64,000 nucleotides of DNA from Novosphingobium sp. B 225 (GTDB taxonomy: Bacteria > Pseudomonadota > Alphaproteobacteria > Sphingomonadales > Sphingomonadaceae). The notes beneath the pieces were generated by a model. The model worked only from the letters and a program-made list of their open reading frames with translations. It did no database searches and had not been told where the DNA came from. Shown piece after piece: positions 26,621 through 34,660 of the stretch (position 1 is the stretch's first letter; each line of letters starts with the position of its first letter). Where the stretch lies: the NCBI RefSeq assembly GCF_002198665.1, contig NZ_MWLM01000029.1, positions 33,548 through 97,547 of the forward strand, given 5' to 3'. The position numbers and the translations under genes were made by a program.

Positions 26621-29008
26621 TTATGCCGCGTTGCCGCCCACCGCGCGGGTAACCTGCACCTGCGCCTTGTGGAACAGGCCAAGCGCATCAAGCGCGGGCA
26701 TCGGGCGGCCGAAATAATAGCCCTGGATCTTGCGGCAGCCGAGCCCGCGGATGATCCCCAGTTCACGTTCGGTTTCGACCCCTTCGGCGGTGGTCGACAT
26801 TTCCAGACTTTCTGCCATGGCCACCACAGCGCGGATGATCGCCAGGCTTTCCGGGTTATCCGCCGCCGCGCCCTGCACAAAGGTGCGGTCAATCTTGATC
26901 GTCGAGAAACGCAGGTTGCGGATATAGGCCAGCGACGAATAGCCGGTGCCGAAATCGTCAAGCGCAATCCCGCAGCCCAGCGACATGATCTGTTCCAGCG
27001 CCTGGCGGGCCGAAGTGGCATCGCGCACGAAAATGCTTTCGGTCACTTCGATTTCCAGCCGCTGGGCCGGCAGCCCGCTCTGGCTGAGCGCACCGACCAC
27101 GCTGGGGATGAAGCCCGGATCGAGCAGCTGTTCGCCCGAAACGTTGACCGCCACCTTGACGTTGCCCGGCCAGCGGGTTGCTTCCTTGCAGGCCTCGCGC
27201 AGCACCCATTCCCCGATCGGCACGATCAGTCGGGTGTCTTCGGCCAGCGGGATGAATTTCACCGGACTGACCATGCCGTGCTCTTCGCTGTTCCAGCGCA
27301 GCAGGGCTTCGAAGCTGACGATGTTTTCGTCCTTCGCATCGACCACTGGCTGGTAATTGAGCACGAATTCGTTCTTTTCGAGTGCGCGGCGCAGCGAGAA
27401 TTCCAGCTTGCGGCGTTCTTCGGCGTGGGCGTGCAGCGTCGGCTCGTAACCGAAATGCATGCCGCCGCCTTCTTCCTTGGACCGGTACAGCGCAAGGTCG
27501 GCGTTGCGCATCAGCGTTTCGACCGTAGAGCCATCGCGCGGTCCGATCGCCGAGCCGACCGAGGCACCGATATACAGCGTGTGGTGATCCACCTCATAGG
27601 GGCGCGAAAGCAGTTCGATCAGCGCTTCGGCCACCTTGGTGACGCGATTGTGATCCGATGCGTCGCGAATCACCACGGCGAATTCGTCCCCGCCAAGTCG
27701 CCCGCACAGCTCGTTGCTGGAAACCAGGCTCTTCAGCCGTTCCGAAACGCGCGCCAGCAGCTGATCGCCAACCTGATGGCCAAGCGTATCGTTGACCGCC
27801 TTGAACCGATCGAGGTCGATCATCAGGAAGGCGCAGCGGGTGCGCCACTGATCGGCATAGCGCATGGCTTCGCCCAGCGCTTCGGTCACCATCATGCGGT
27901 TGGGCAGGCCGGTCAGCGTGTCATAGCGCGCCATATGCGCGATCTTTTCGCTGCTTTCGCGCTGCTGGGTAACGTCCGAGCCAACCCCGCGGAACCCTTC
28001 GAAATTGCCGTTTTCGTCCAGTTTAGGGGTGCCCGAAAGCTCCCACCAGCGCTGATCGCCATTGATGTGCACGCGCACCAGCAGCTCTGAAAAGCTTTCA
28101 CGGCGCTTGAGCCGTTCGGCCAGATCATGCAGGCTGGACGGGAACTGACCGGTTTCCCAGGCAGGACCTGCGATCAGCTGGATAAAGGGTTTGCCGTCGA
28201 TCTCTTCGGCGGTCTGGCCCAGTGCAAAAGCAAAGCGCGGGCTGACCGAACGGACCCGGCGCGAGGTGTCGATCTGCCACAGCCAGTCGGCCTCGCCTTC
28301 TTCGAATTCCTTGAGCAGAAGCGAGACGACTTCGTTTTTCTCGGCCATCCCGGCCTCGGCAATCCGCGCGGTCAGGAATGAGCGGGCGTTCTCGATCGCT
28401 CCGAACGTCACCACGCCGACATAGACCAGCGAAACCAGCGCCATTTCAAACGCCGAGCCAAGCAGGAACACCACCATCGAGCCCAGCCCGACGATCCCGG
28501 CAAAAATCAGGTTCGCCAACGGCACCGCCGGCATCACCACCGCCGCCATGGTCATCAGCATCGCGCTGATCGCCCACAGTTCCAGCTGCGCGCTGAAATC
28601 GGCATAGGGCGCAAAGGCGGCCATCGGCGCGATCCAGATCAGGGCGTTGCCGATCGAACTGATCGACTGCTTGTTGACCTCGTCACGCGAAATGCGGCGG
28701 CGATCGGCATCGACCAGGGCGCGGTCGATCCCGGCACCGTGGAACAGGCTGGCGGCCAGCAGGACCAGCCAGCCCAGCAGTGCCGCGATATGGACCGAGC
28801 CATAATAGAGGCGCACCACGCCCAGCGCAGCCAGTGCATGCGCGGCGATGCGCAGCTTGGTTACCCGCGCAAGGCTGGAATATTGCAGGCCGCGCAGGCG
28901 CGCCCAATCCCCGTCAACGGGATCGGCCAGACCCAGTACGGCCATGGTTTTCAGATCGCGCGGCAGCGCGGCAGATGGCGGCGTTGGCTTGTTCACGATC
29001 CGGGGCAT
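26621..29008 (-). CDS. membrane PAS-GGDEF-EAL cyclic-di-GMP protein
   Basis: 795 residues. N-terminal membrane sensor region with about five hydrophobic segments (about 55-210), PAS domain (about 235-350, with WLWQIDTSRRVRSVSP and GVGSDVTQQR), GGDEF domain (about 360-520) with intact RLGGDEFAVV, and EAL domain (about 535-785) with SFEALLRW and catalytic segments such as DDFGTGYSSLAY and KIDRTF. Both active sites look complete, so synthesis and breakdown of c-di-GMP are both possible. The residues before GGDEF (SSNELCGR) lack an RxxD inhibitory site. It is a single-gene unit between purQ and the GFA gene, so the signal sensed is unknown. Confidence 0.93.
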   Translation of the reverse strand: MPRIVNKPTPPSAALPRDLKTMAVLGLADPVDGDWARLRGLQYSSLARVTKLRIAAHALAALGVVRLYYGSVHIAALLGWLVLLAASLFHGAGIDRALVDADRRRISRDEVNKQSISSIGNALIWIAPMAAFAPYADFSAQLELWAISAMLMTMAAVVMPAVPLANLIFAGIVGLGSMVVFLLGSAFEMALVSLVYVGVVTFGAIENARSFLTARIAEAGMAEKNEVVSLLLKEFEEGEADWLWQIDTSRRVRSVSPRFAFALGQTAEEIDGKPFIQLIAGPAWETGQFPSSLHDLAERLKRRESFSELLVRVHINGDQRWWELSGTPKLDENGNFEGFRGVGSDVTQQRESSEKIAHMARYDTLTGLPNRMMVTEALGEAMRYADQWRTRCAFLMIDLDRFKAVNDTLGHQVGDQLLARVSERLKSLVSSNELCGRLGGDEFAVVIRDASDHNRVTKVAEALIELLSRPYEVDHHTLYIGASVGSAIGPRDGSTVETLMRNADLALYRSKEEGGGMHFGYEPTLHAHAEERRKLEFSLRRALEKNEFVLNYQPVVDAKDENIVSFEALLRWNSEEHGMVSPVKFIPLAEDTRLIVPIGEWVLREACKEATRWPGNVKVAVNVSGEQLLDPGFIPSVVGALSQSGLPAQRLEIEVTESIFVRDATSARQALEQIMSLGCGIALDDFGTGYSSLAYIRNLRFSTIKIDRTFVQGAAADNPESLAIIRAVVAMAESLEMSTTAEGVETERELGIIRGLGCRKIQGYYFGRPMPALDALGLFHKAQVQVTRAVGGNAA

Positions 29009-29060
29009 AACGCGAAAGTGTTAGCGCCCCGTAAAGCATCGTGTGGCTGATGCGCCGCCG

Positions 29061-29429
29061 TTACAATTGCCCCCGCGCGGCTTCCCAATTGCGGCCGTCA
29101 AACCGCCGGACCGCAGGTTCCAGCCCATGTCCAGGATCAAGGCAGCGAAAGTTGATGCTCCACGCATCCGGGTGCGAGCGCGGCTGGTAAAAGCTTTTGA
29201 CCCCGCAGGTCCGGCAAAACAGATGCCGTGCCGCACCCGTGCCGAATCGGTATTCCTCCAGCGCAGCTTCGCCCGCCAGCAGGCGAAAGCGCTGGTGCGG
29301 CACGATCAGGTGGAGATAACCGGTCATGCTGCAGATCGAACAGTTACAGTCGAGCAGACTGGCTTCGTCCGCCGCCACTTCCACTTCAAACCGCACCGCG
29401 CCGCAGTGGCAGCCGCCGCGGACTTTCAC
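29061..29429 (-). CDS. GFA-family zinc protein (DUF636)
   Basis: 122 residues. Zinc-binding cysteines in GGCHCGAVRFE at the N-terminus, LDCNCSICSMTG near residue 30 and HLFCRTCGVKSFY near 90, the classical CENP-V/GFA fold. The namesake glutathione-dependent formaldehyde-activating activity is disputed for most members, so I only assign the fold. Its ATG overlaps the glmS stop by 4 bp on the same strand, which puts it downstream in the glmS transcript with no obvious functional link. Confidence 0.92.
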   Translation of the reverse strand: MKVRGGCHCGAVRFEVEVAADEASLLDCNCSICSMTGYLHLIVPHQRFRLLAGEAALEEYRFGTGAARHLFCRTCGVKSFYQPRSHPDAWSINFRCLDPGHGLEPAVRRFDGRNWEAARGQL

Positions 29430-31249
29430 TCCACCGTCACCGATTTCGCCAGATTGCGCGGCTGGTCAACGTCAGTGCCCTTCACACAGGCGACATGGTA
29501 AGCCAGCAATTGCACCGGCACCGCATAGACCAGCGGCGCGATCAGCGGGTGGACTTTGGGCATTTCGATCGTCGCAAGGCAGCCTTCACCCGCTTCATCC
29601 AGCCCTTCGCGGTCAGAGATCAGCACAATTTTGCCGCCGCGCGCGCGCACTTCCTGCATGTTGCTGACGGTCTTTTCGAACAAGGGGCCGCTGGGGGCGA
29701 GCACAATCACCGGCACGGCCTCGTCGATCAGGGCGATCGGGCCGTGCTTCATTTCGCCGCTGGCATAACCTTCAGCGTGGATATAGCTGATTTCCTTGAG
29801 CTTTAGCGCTCCTTCCAGTGCCAGCGGATAGTCCTGCCCGCGCCCGAGGTAGAGCACATCGCGGGCCGGCGCGATCAGGTGGGCCATGGCCGCAATTTCA
29901 TCATCATGGTTCAGCGCCGCGTTAAGGCTGGCCGGGGCTTCGAGCAGGTGCTTGACCACTTCGGCCTCTTCCGCCCGGTCCATCCGCCCGCGCTTGACCG
30001 CCATGTTGGCGGCGAATGCGGCGAGCACCGCCAGCTGGCAACTGAATGCCTTGGTGCTGGCCACACCGATTTCCGGCCCGGCGTGGGTTGGCAACAGCAG
30101 GTCCGCCTCGCGCGCCATCGAACTGGTCGGCACGTTGACCACCACCGCAATGGTCTGTCCCGCCGCCTTGCAGTGCCGCAGCGCCGCCAGCGTATCGGCG
30201 GTTTCCCCGCTCTGCGAAATGAACAGCGCCAGACCGCCCGGTTCCAGCACCGGTTCGCGGTAACGGAACTCGGACGCGAAATCGATGTCTGCCGGCAGCC
30301 GTGCGAACTGTTCCAGCCAGTATTTGGCGACCATCCCCGCGTAATAGCTGGTGCCGCAGGCGACGATGGTGACGCGGGTGATCTGCGACAGGTCGAAATC
30401 GAACTGCGGCAGCGCCACCGTCTGATCGACCTGCCGGATATAGCTGCGCAGTGTCTGGGCGACCACGGTTGGCTGCTCGAAGATCTCCTTCTGCATGAAG
30501 TGGCGGTAATTGCCCTTCTCGATCGCGGCGGCCGATGCGCCCGACAGGGTCACTTCACGCGTGACGGGATTGTTGTCCTTGTCAAAGATCCGTGCGCCTT
30601 CGCGGGTGATCACCACCCAATCGCCTTCATCAAGATAGGCGATTTTCTGAGTCAGCGGGGCGAGCGCCAGCGCATCGGAGCCGAGGTAAGTCTCACCCTC
30701 GCCATAGCCCACGACCAGCGGCGAGCCGAGCCGCGCGCCGATCAGCATGTCCGGATACTGACGGAACGCGATCGCGAGCGCGAAGGCCCCGCGCAGTTGC
30801 GGCAACACGGTTTTGACCGCATCCTCGGGGCTGTGGCCCGCCTCAACCAGTTCGGACACCAGATGTGCGACCACTTCGGTATCGGTTTCGCTTTCAAAGC
30901 TCCGCCCGCGAGCCGACAGCACTTCGCGCAGCTGGCGGAAATTTTCGATGATCCCGTTGTGGACCAGCGCCAGTTCGGCGGTTGCGTGCGGGTGCGCATT
31001 GGCGGCCGTCGGCGCGCCGTGAGTGGCCCAGCGGGTGTGCGCGATCCCGGTTGTCCCCGGTGCGGGATCGCGCGCCAATTCGCGCACCAGCCCGATCAAC
31101 TTGCCCGGCGCACGGCGACGGATCAGCTGGCCGTCGTTGACGGTGCAAACCCCCGCGCTGTCATAGCCGCGATACTCCATCCGCCGCAGTCCATCGACCA
31201 GCCGGTCCGCGACTTCTTCCTTGCCGACAATGCCGATAATTCCGCACAT
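29426..31249 (-). CDS. glmS: glutamine-fructose-6-phosphate aminotransferase (isomerizing)
   Basis: 607 residues, full length. Starts MCGIIGIVG with the catalytic Cys2 of the glutaminase domain (about 1-220, RWATHG and HNGIIENF), linker, then two SIS domains (GTSYYAGM near 300 and LGRGQDYP near 470) and the C-terminal KSVTVE that closes the sugar site. It makes glucosamine-6-phosphate for peptidoglycan and LPS. glmU lies only 2.6 kb away on the same strand, separated by a toxin-antitoxin pair and a membrane protein gene, so the two hexosamine genes are near each other but not adjacent. Confidence 0.98.
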   Translation of the reverse strand: MCGIIGIVGKEEVADRLVDGLRRMEYRGYDSAGVCTVNDGQLIRRRAPGKLIGLVRELARDPAPGTTGIAHTRWATHGAPTAANAHPHATAELALVHNGIIENFRQLREVLSARGRSFESETDTEVVAHLVSELVEAGHSPEDAVKTVLPQLRGAFALAIAFRQYPDMLIGARLGSPLVVGYGEGETYLGSDALALAPLTQKIAYLDEGDWVVITREGARIFDKDNNPVTREVTLSGASAAAIEKGNYRHFMQKEIFEQPTVVAQTLRSYIRQVDQTVALPQFDFDLSQITRVTIVACGTSYYAGMVAKYWLEQFARLPADIDFASEFRYREPVLEPGGLALFISQSGETADTLAALRHCKAAGQTIAVVVNVPTSSMAREADLLLPTHAGPEIGVASTKAFSCQLAVLAAFAANMAVKRGRMDRAEEAEVVKHLLEAPASLNAALNHDDEIAAMAHLIAPARDVLYLGRGQDYPLALEGALKLKEISYIHAEGYASGEMKHGPIALIDEAVPVIVLAPSGPLFEKTVSNMQEVRARGGKIVLISDREGLDEAGEGCLATIEMPKVHPLIAPLVYAVPVQLLAYHVACVKGTDVDQPRNLAKSVTVE

Positions 31250-31267
31250 TTCGCAGCTTGCTTTCGT

Positions 31268-31648
31268 TTAGAGGGTATAGGGAACCCGGATGCCCGGCAT
31301 AGCTGCCGGAAAATCCTTGGTATTTCGTGTAACCAGCACGCGGCCGCGGGTGAGCGCGGTAGCAAGAATGATCGCGTCCATCGCTTTTAGTCGCGGTCTC
31401 TCGCGGCGCAGTGCAGCAGACCGCGAGGCGATTTCCTCGTCGATTTCATCGATGCCAAAGCCGGAAAGAAGGATTTCTGCGCGACGCAAGCCTTCACCTT
31501 CACCCTTGGACATAACTTCGATCCAGACGGCGCGGCTGATCCAGACCCGCCCTCCGCGCTGAATGGCGCGCTCGATCTCGGCCCGCGCTTGCGGGATGCC
31601 CCGCAGCGTGTCGATGATGATGTTGCTATCGAAGGCAAACCCGCTCAC
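31268..31648 (-). CDS. VapC-type PIN-domain toxin
   Basis: 126 residues. PIN ribonuclease fold with acidic residues FAFDSNIIID at position 7, WIEVMSKGE near 45, LKAMDAIILATA near 90 and a final LVTRNTKDF. Its ATG overlaps the upstream antitoxin gene stop by 4 bp, the normal VapBC arrangement. The predicted activity is RNA cleavage in the cytoplasm, blocked by the antitoxin. It lies 18 bp upstream of the glmS start on the same strand, so it could share transcription with glmS. Confidence 0.9.
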   Translation of the reverse strand: MSGFAFDSNIIIDTLRGIPQARAEIERAIQRGGRVWISRAVWIEVMSKGEGEGLRRAEILLSGFGIDEIDEEIASRSAALRRERPRLKAMDAIILATALTRGRVLVTRNTKDFPAAMPGIRVPYTL

Positions 31649-32043
31649 TTTTTGGGGCGCTTCGCTTCAGGCGAGTCGGACTTGATGTTGCCGTCACCCG
31701 GCTGCATCCCGTTTTCCGCAAGCCAGGCAATGTGCAATGCATGCTCACGATCGTCTTCATCATCGAACAGATCGGGGAACTCGGCGCGCACTTCCGGATA
31801 GTCAAAGTCCCAGGGGCGCGTGTTGGCAGCGCGTTCTCTGCGTTGCCACTCGACCGCATCACCAATGTCGTCGCGATCCTTCCATGCGCCGAACCCCGCA
31901 TCGAGCCAATCGAGCGTACCCTGCGGACGATAGGCCGCAACCGCCTCGCGCAGAATCGCCGCGCGTGACTTGCCTTGCTCATAGGCGAGCTGGTCAAGCC
32001 ACTTGATGTCTTCATCGGGCAGATCGGCAAGAATGCGAGTCAT
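31645..32043 (-). CDS. ribbon-helix-helix antitoxin, VapB-like
   Basis: 132 residues. The N-terminal 45 residues (TRILADLPDEDIKWLDQLA, then KSRAAILREAVAAY) match a ribbon-helix-helix DNA-binding domain. The acidic C-terminal half (EFPDLFDDEDDREHAL) is a plausible toxin-binding tail, longer than usual. The end is very basic (EAKRPKK). It overlaps the toxin gene by 4 bp. A palindromic AT-rich sequence directly upstream is the likely operator, so the pair probably autoregulates. Confidence 0.85.
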   Translation of the reverse strand: MTRILADLPDEDIKWLDQLAYEQGKSRAAILREAVAAYRPQGTLDWLDAGFGAWKDRDDIGDAVEWQRRERAANTRPWDFDYPEVRAEFPDLFDDEDDREHALHIAWLAENGMQPGDGNIKSDSPEAKRPKK

Positions 32044-32048
32044 AGTGA

Positions 32049-32078
32049 TATACTGATATCATATCATGATATCATGTC
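32049..32078. promoter_or_regulatory. palindromic operator of the VapBC-like pair
   Basis: An unusually AT-rich run in GC-rich DNA, 6 bp upstream of the antitoxin start. It contains gatatcatgatatc, a perfect 14-bp palindrome, overlapping the shorter catgatatcatg palindrome, and a further gatatcatatc unit. RHH antitoxins bind such paired short palindromes, so it is probably the autoregulation site. It slightly overlaps the stop codon of the next gene. Confidence 0.7.
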
Positions 32079-32502
32079 AATGCTGCAATCCAAGCCCCGC
32101 CGCACCCAGCAGACCGATCAGCACCACCGCGCCGAACAGGTGTTGGCGCTTGTCGACCATTTCGAACAGCGCCCACTGCCCGGCCTCGGCCATGCGCAAG
32201 CGGATGCGGACCAGCACTATGCAATAAAGGTTGGCGAACACCGCCAGCGCGGCGCAGGCCAGCTTGGCCCGCAGCAGACCGTCCATTGGCATGTCGCGCA
32301 GCAGCCGGGTCCCGCTCACCACCACGGCAATCAGCAGCGGCAGTTCGACCCATTTGTCGACCTTCCAGTGCAGCCGCGCCAGCAGCAGTTCCTTGTCCCG
32401 CCCCTGACCCAGCAGAGCGCGTTCGAACAGCGCTTCAACCAGCACGGTGCCAATCCAGGCCCCGGCCAAGATCGCATGCAGTCCCGGCAGCGCGGAGTTC
32501 AC
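32077..32502 (-). CDS. four-helix integral membrane protein, unknown
   Basis: 141 residues with four hydrophobic segments (GLHAILAGAWIGTVLVEAL, LPLLIAVVVSGTRLL, LACAALAVFANLYCIVLV, FGAVVLIGLLGAAGLGL). The first helix has a conserved-looking His and Trp (HAILAGAWIG), and loops contain further His residues (ARLHWKVDKW, KRQHLFG). The layout recalls the heme-binding CopD-like small membrane proteins, but I cannot assign it. It overlaps the glmU stop by 4 bp and so is cotranscribed with glmU. Its 3' end reaches into the VapBC operator. Confidence 0.8.
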   Translation of the reverse strand: MNSALPGLHAILAGAWIGTVLVEALFERALLGQGRDKELLLARLHWKVDKWVELPLLIAVVVSGTRLLRDMPMDGLLRAKLACAALAVFANLYCIVLVRIRLRMAEAGQWALFEMVDKRQHLFGAVVLIGLLGAAGLGLQH

Positions 32503-33866
32503 CCCTTCTTCTCCGCCTTCTTCTTCTTCATCGCATCGTGGAACCGGTCGGCCCAGCCGGGCTTGACCAGTTGTTCGGCGCGGACGATGCGCAGTTCGCC
32601 GGGGGCGACATCGCGGGTCACCGCGCTGCCCGCGCCGACGATCGCGTCGGCTCCGATCTTGACCGGAGCGACCAGGGCGGAGTTCGAACCGATGAAGGCG
32701 CGTTCGCCGATCACGGTCTTGTACTTGAAGTACCCGTCATAGTTGCAAGTGATCGTGCCCGCACCGATGTTCGCGCCTGCGCCCACTTCGGCATCGCCGA
32801 TGTACGAGAGGTGGTTGGCCTTGGCGCCTTTGCCCAGCGTGGCCTGCTTGACCTCGACGAAGTTGCCGACTTTGGCCTTCTCTTCCAGCACCGCGCCGGG
32901 GCGCAGACGGGCGTAGGGGCCGACTTCGACCCCGCTGGCCAATGTCGCCCCTTCAAGATGACAGAAGGCGCGGACCTTCACCCGGTCAGCAATCGACACC
33001 CCGGGGCCGAACACCACGTTGGGTTCGATCAGTACGTCGCGGCCTACCCGGGTGTCCCAGGCGAACCACACGGTTTCGGGCGCAACCAGCGAGGCGCCGT
33101 CGTCCATCGCGCGGCGGCGGCGGCGTTGTTGCCAGCGCTGCTCGGCTTCGGCGAGTTCGGCGCGGCTGTTGATCCCGGCGACTTCGTCTGGATCCTCGGT
33201 TGTCACCACTGCGCAGACCCGGCCATCGCCAAGCGCGATATTGACCACGTCGGGCAGGTAGTATTCGCCCTGCGCGTTGTCATTCCCGACCCGCGCCAGC
33301 AGCGCGAACAGGTCTGCCGCGCGTGCGGCCATCAGGCCGGAATTGCACAGCCTGCAATCGCGCTCATCCGGATCGGCGTCCTTGTATTCGACCATCTTGA
33401 CGATCCGGTCACCCACCGCGATCACCCGCCCGTACTGCAGCGCGTCCTCAGGCACGAAGCCCAGCACCACCACTGCCGGTTCATCCTCACCGTGGAGCCG
33501 CTCCAGCATTTCGCGCATGGTCGCAGGCGCAACAAAGGGTACGTCGCCGTACATCACCAGAACGTCGCCGCTGAAGCCCGCCAGCGCACCTTCGGCCTGC
33601 TGTACTGCGTGCGCCGTGCCGAGCTGAGGTTCCTGCACCGCGAACGCCGCGCGGCTGCCAAGCGCTGCTTCGAGCTGCTCGCGTCCGCTGCCCACCACCA
33701 CAACCTGCTGCGCCGGTTCCAGCTCGGCCACGCTGGCGAGCAAGTGTTCCAGCATCGGCCGCCCGGCAATCGGATGCAGCACCTTGTGCAGGTCGCTTTT
33801 CATGCGGGTGCCCTTGCCGGCGGCAAGGACGATAGCGGCGATGGGAGTTTCGGCGGTCATGGTCAT
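32499..33866 (-). CDS. glmU: bifunctional GlmU uridylyltransferase/acetyltransferase
   Basis: About 455 residues from the ATG at 33866, which has GGTGG eight bases upstream; a TTG at 33881 and an ATG at 33860 are alternatives. The N-terminal pyrophosphorylase domain (about 1-230) has AAIVLAAGKGTRMKSDLHK and LVMYGDVP. The C-terminal left-handed beta-helix (about 250-450) has hexapeptide repeats and acetyltransferase residues in GNFVEVKQATLGKG, HLSYIGDAEVG and TITCNYDGYFKYKT. It makes UDP-GlcNAc for peptidoglycan and LPS, two steps after GlmS. The very C-terminus is a Lys-rich tail (KKKKAEKKG). Confidence 0.98.
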   Translation of the reverse strand: MTMTAETPIAAIVLAAGKGTRMKSDLHKVLHPIAGRPMLEHLLASVAELEPAQQVVVVGSGREQLEAALGSRAAFAVQEPQLGTAHAVQQAEGALAGFSGDVLVMYGDVPFVAPATMREMLERLHGEDEPAVVVLGFVPEDALQYGRVIAVGDRIVKMVEYKDADPDERDCRLCNSGLMAARAADLFALLARVGNDNAQGEYYLPDVVNIALGDGRVCAVVTTEDPDEVAGINSRAELAEAEQRWQQRRRRRAMDDGASLVAPETVWFAWDTRVGRDVLIEPNVVFGPGVSIADRVKVRAFCHLEGATLASGVEVGPYARLRPGAVLEEKAKVGNFVEVKQATLGKGAKANHLSYIGDAEVGAGANIGAGTITCNYDGYFKYKTVIGERAFIGSNSALVAPVKIGADAIVGAGSAVTRDVAPGELRIVRAEQLVKPGWADRFHDAMKKKKAEKKG

Positions 33867-33920
33867 GCGCCATGCCACCAAATTGTTGCGGTTTCCACAA
33901 TGGCGATCACTGACCCAGCT

Positions 33921-33986
33921 CCGTTCGTGTCGAACGCATTGGAGACACCTGGCGCGAGGTGTCTCGACTTCGCTCGACCCGAACGG
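33921..33986. repeat. family C inverted repeat, degenerate copy
   Basis: Right arm ggtgtctcgacttcgctcga followed by cccgaacgg matches the right arm of the perfect family C copy at 56318-56382, but the left arm has decayed (ccgttcgtgtcgaacgcatt in place of cgttcgtgtcgagcgaagtc). Lies between divergent glmU and gph starts, so it is in the promoter region of both. Confidence 0.7.
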
Positions 33987-34000
33987 CTAGGGGAGCGGAC

Positions 34001-34660
34001 ATGACCACCCACCGCTTCGCCATTGTCGGCTTCGATCTGGACGGGACCTTGCTCGATACCTCGGGCGATCTGGGGGCGGCGGTGAACCATGCGCTGGCCC
34101 TGGTGGATCGCCCGGAGGTGCCGCAGGACTCCATATCCGGCCTGATCGGCGGTGGCGCACGGCTGATGCTGAGCCGCGCGCTGGCCTTGACCGGCGGAGC
34201 CGCAGGGATCGATCAGGACCGCCTGTTTGCCGAGCTGCTGGCCTTTTACGAAGCCAATATCGCGGTCCACACCGCGCTCTATCCGGGCGGCGAGGCGATG
34301 CTCGATGCGCTGGCGGCGCAGGGCACGCGGCTGGCCGTGGTGACCAACAAGCGCGAGGCGCTGACGCTCAAGCTGTTCGATGCGCTGGGGCTGACCAGCC
34401 GGTTCGATTGCATCATCGGCGCGGGCACCTATCCGCTCAAGCCCGCACCCGATGCGCTGCATGCCATGGTAGAGCGGCTGGGCGGCGGGGCGGCGGCGTT
34501 TGTGGGGGATACCACATTCGATACCGGCGCGGCGCGGGCGGCGGGCCTGCCCTGTGTTGCGGTCAGCTTTGGCTTCAACGACGCGCCGCCGCACCAGTTG
34601 GGCGCGGCGGCGGTGATCGACCATTTCGACCAGCTGGTGCCGGTGCTGGCCCGGCTTTAG
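34001..34660 (+). CDS. gph: phosphoglycolate phosphatase, HAD superfamily
   Basis: 219 residues from the ATG at 34001, preceded by GGGGAGC; an in-frame start at 33959 would lie inside the repeat. HAD motif I GFDLDGTLLDT with the nucleophile Asp, motif II VVTNKREALT, motif III with the Lys in YPLKPAPDALH, and motif IV VGDTTFDTGAARAAG. The protein looks like Gph/PGP, which removes phosphate from 2-phosphoglycolate from DNA repair or photorespiration, although HAD phosphatases often act on several substrates. Its stop overlaps the porin gene stop on the other strand. Confidence 0.9.
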   Translation: MTTHRFAIVGFDLDGTLLDTSGDLGAAVNHALALVDRPEVPQDSISGLIGGGARLMLSRALALTGGAAGIDQDRLFAELLAFYEANIAVHTALYPGGEAMLDALAAQGTRLAVVTNKREALTLKLFDALGLTSRFDCIIGAGTYPLKPAPDALHAMVERLGGGAAAFVGDTTFDTGAARAAGLPCVAVSFGFNDAPPHQLGAAAVIDHFDQLVPVLARL

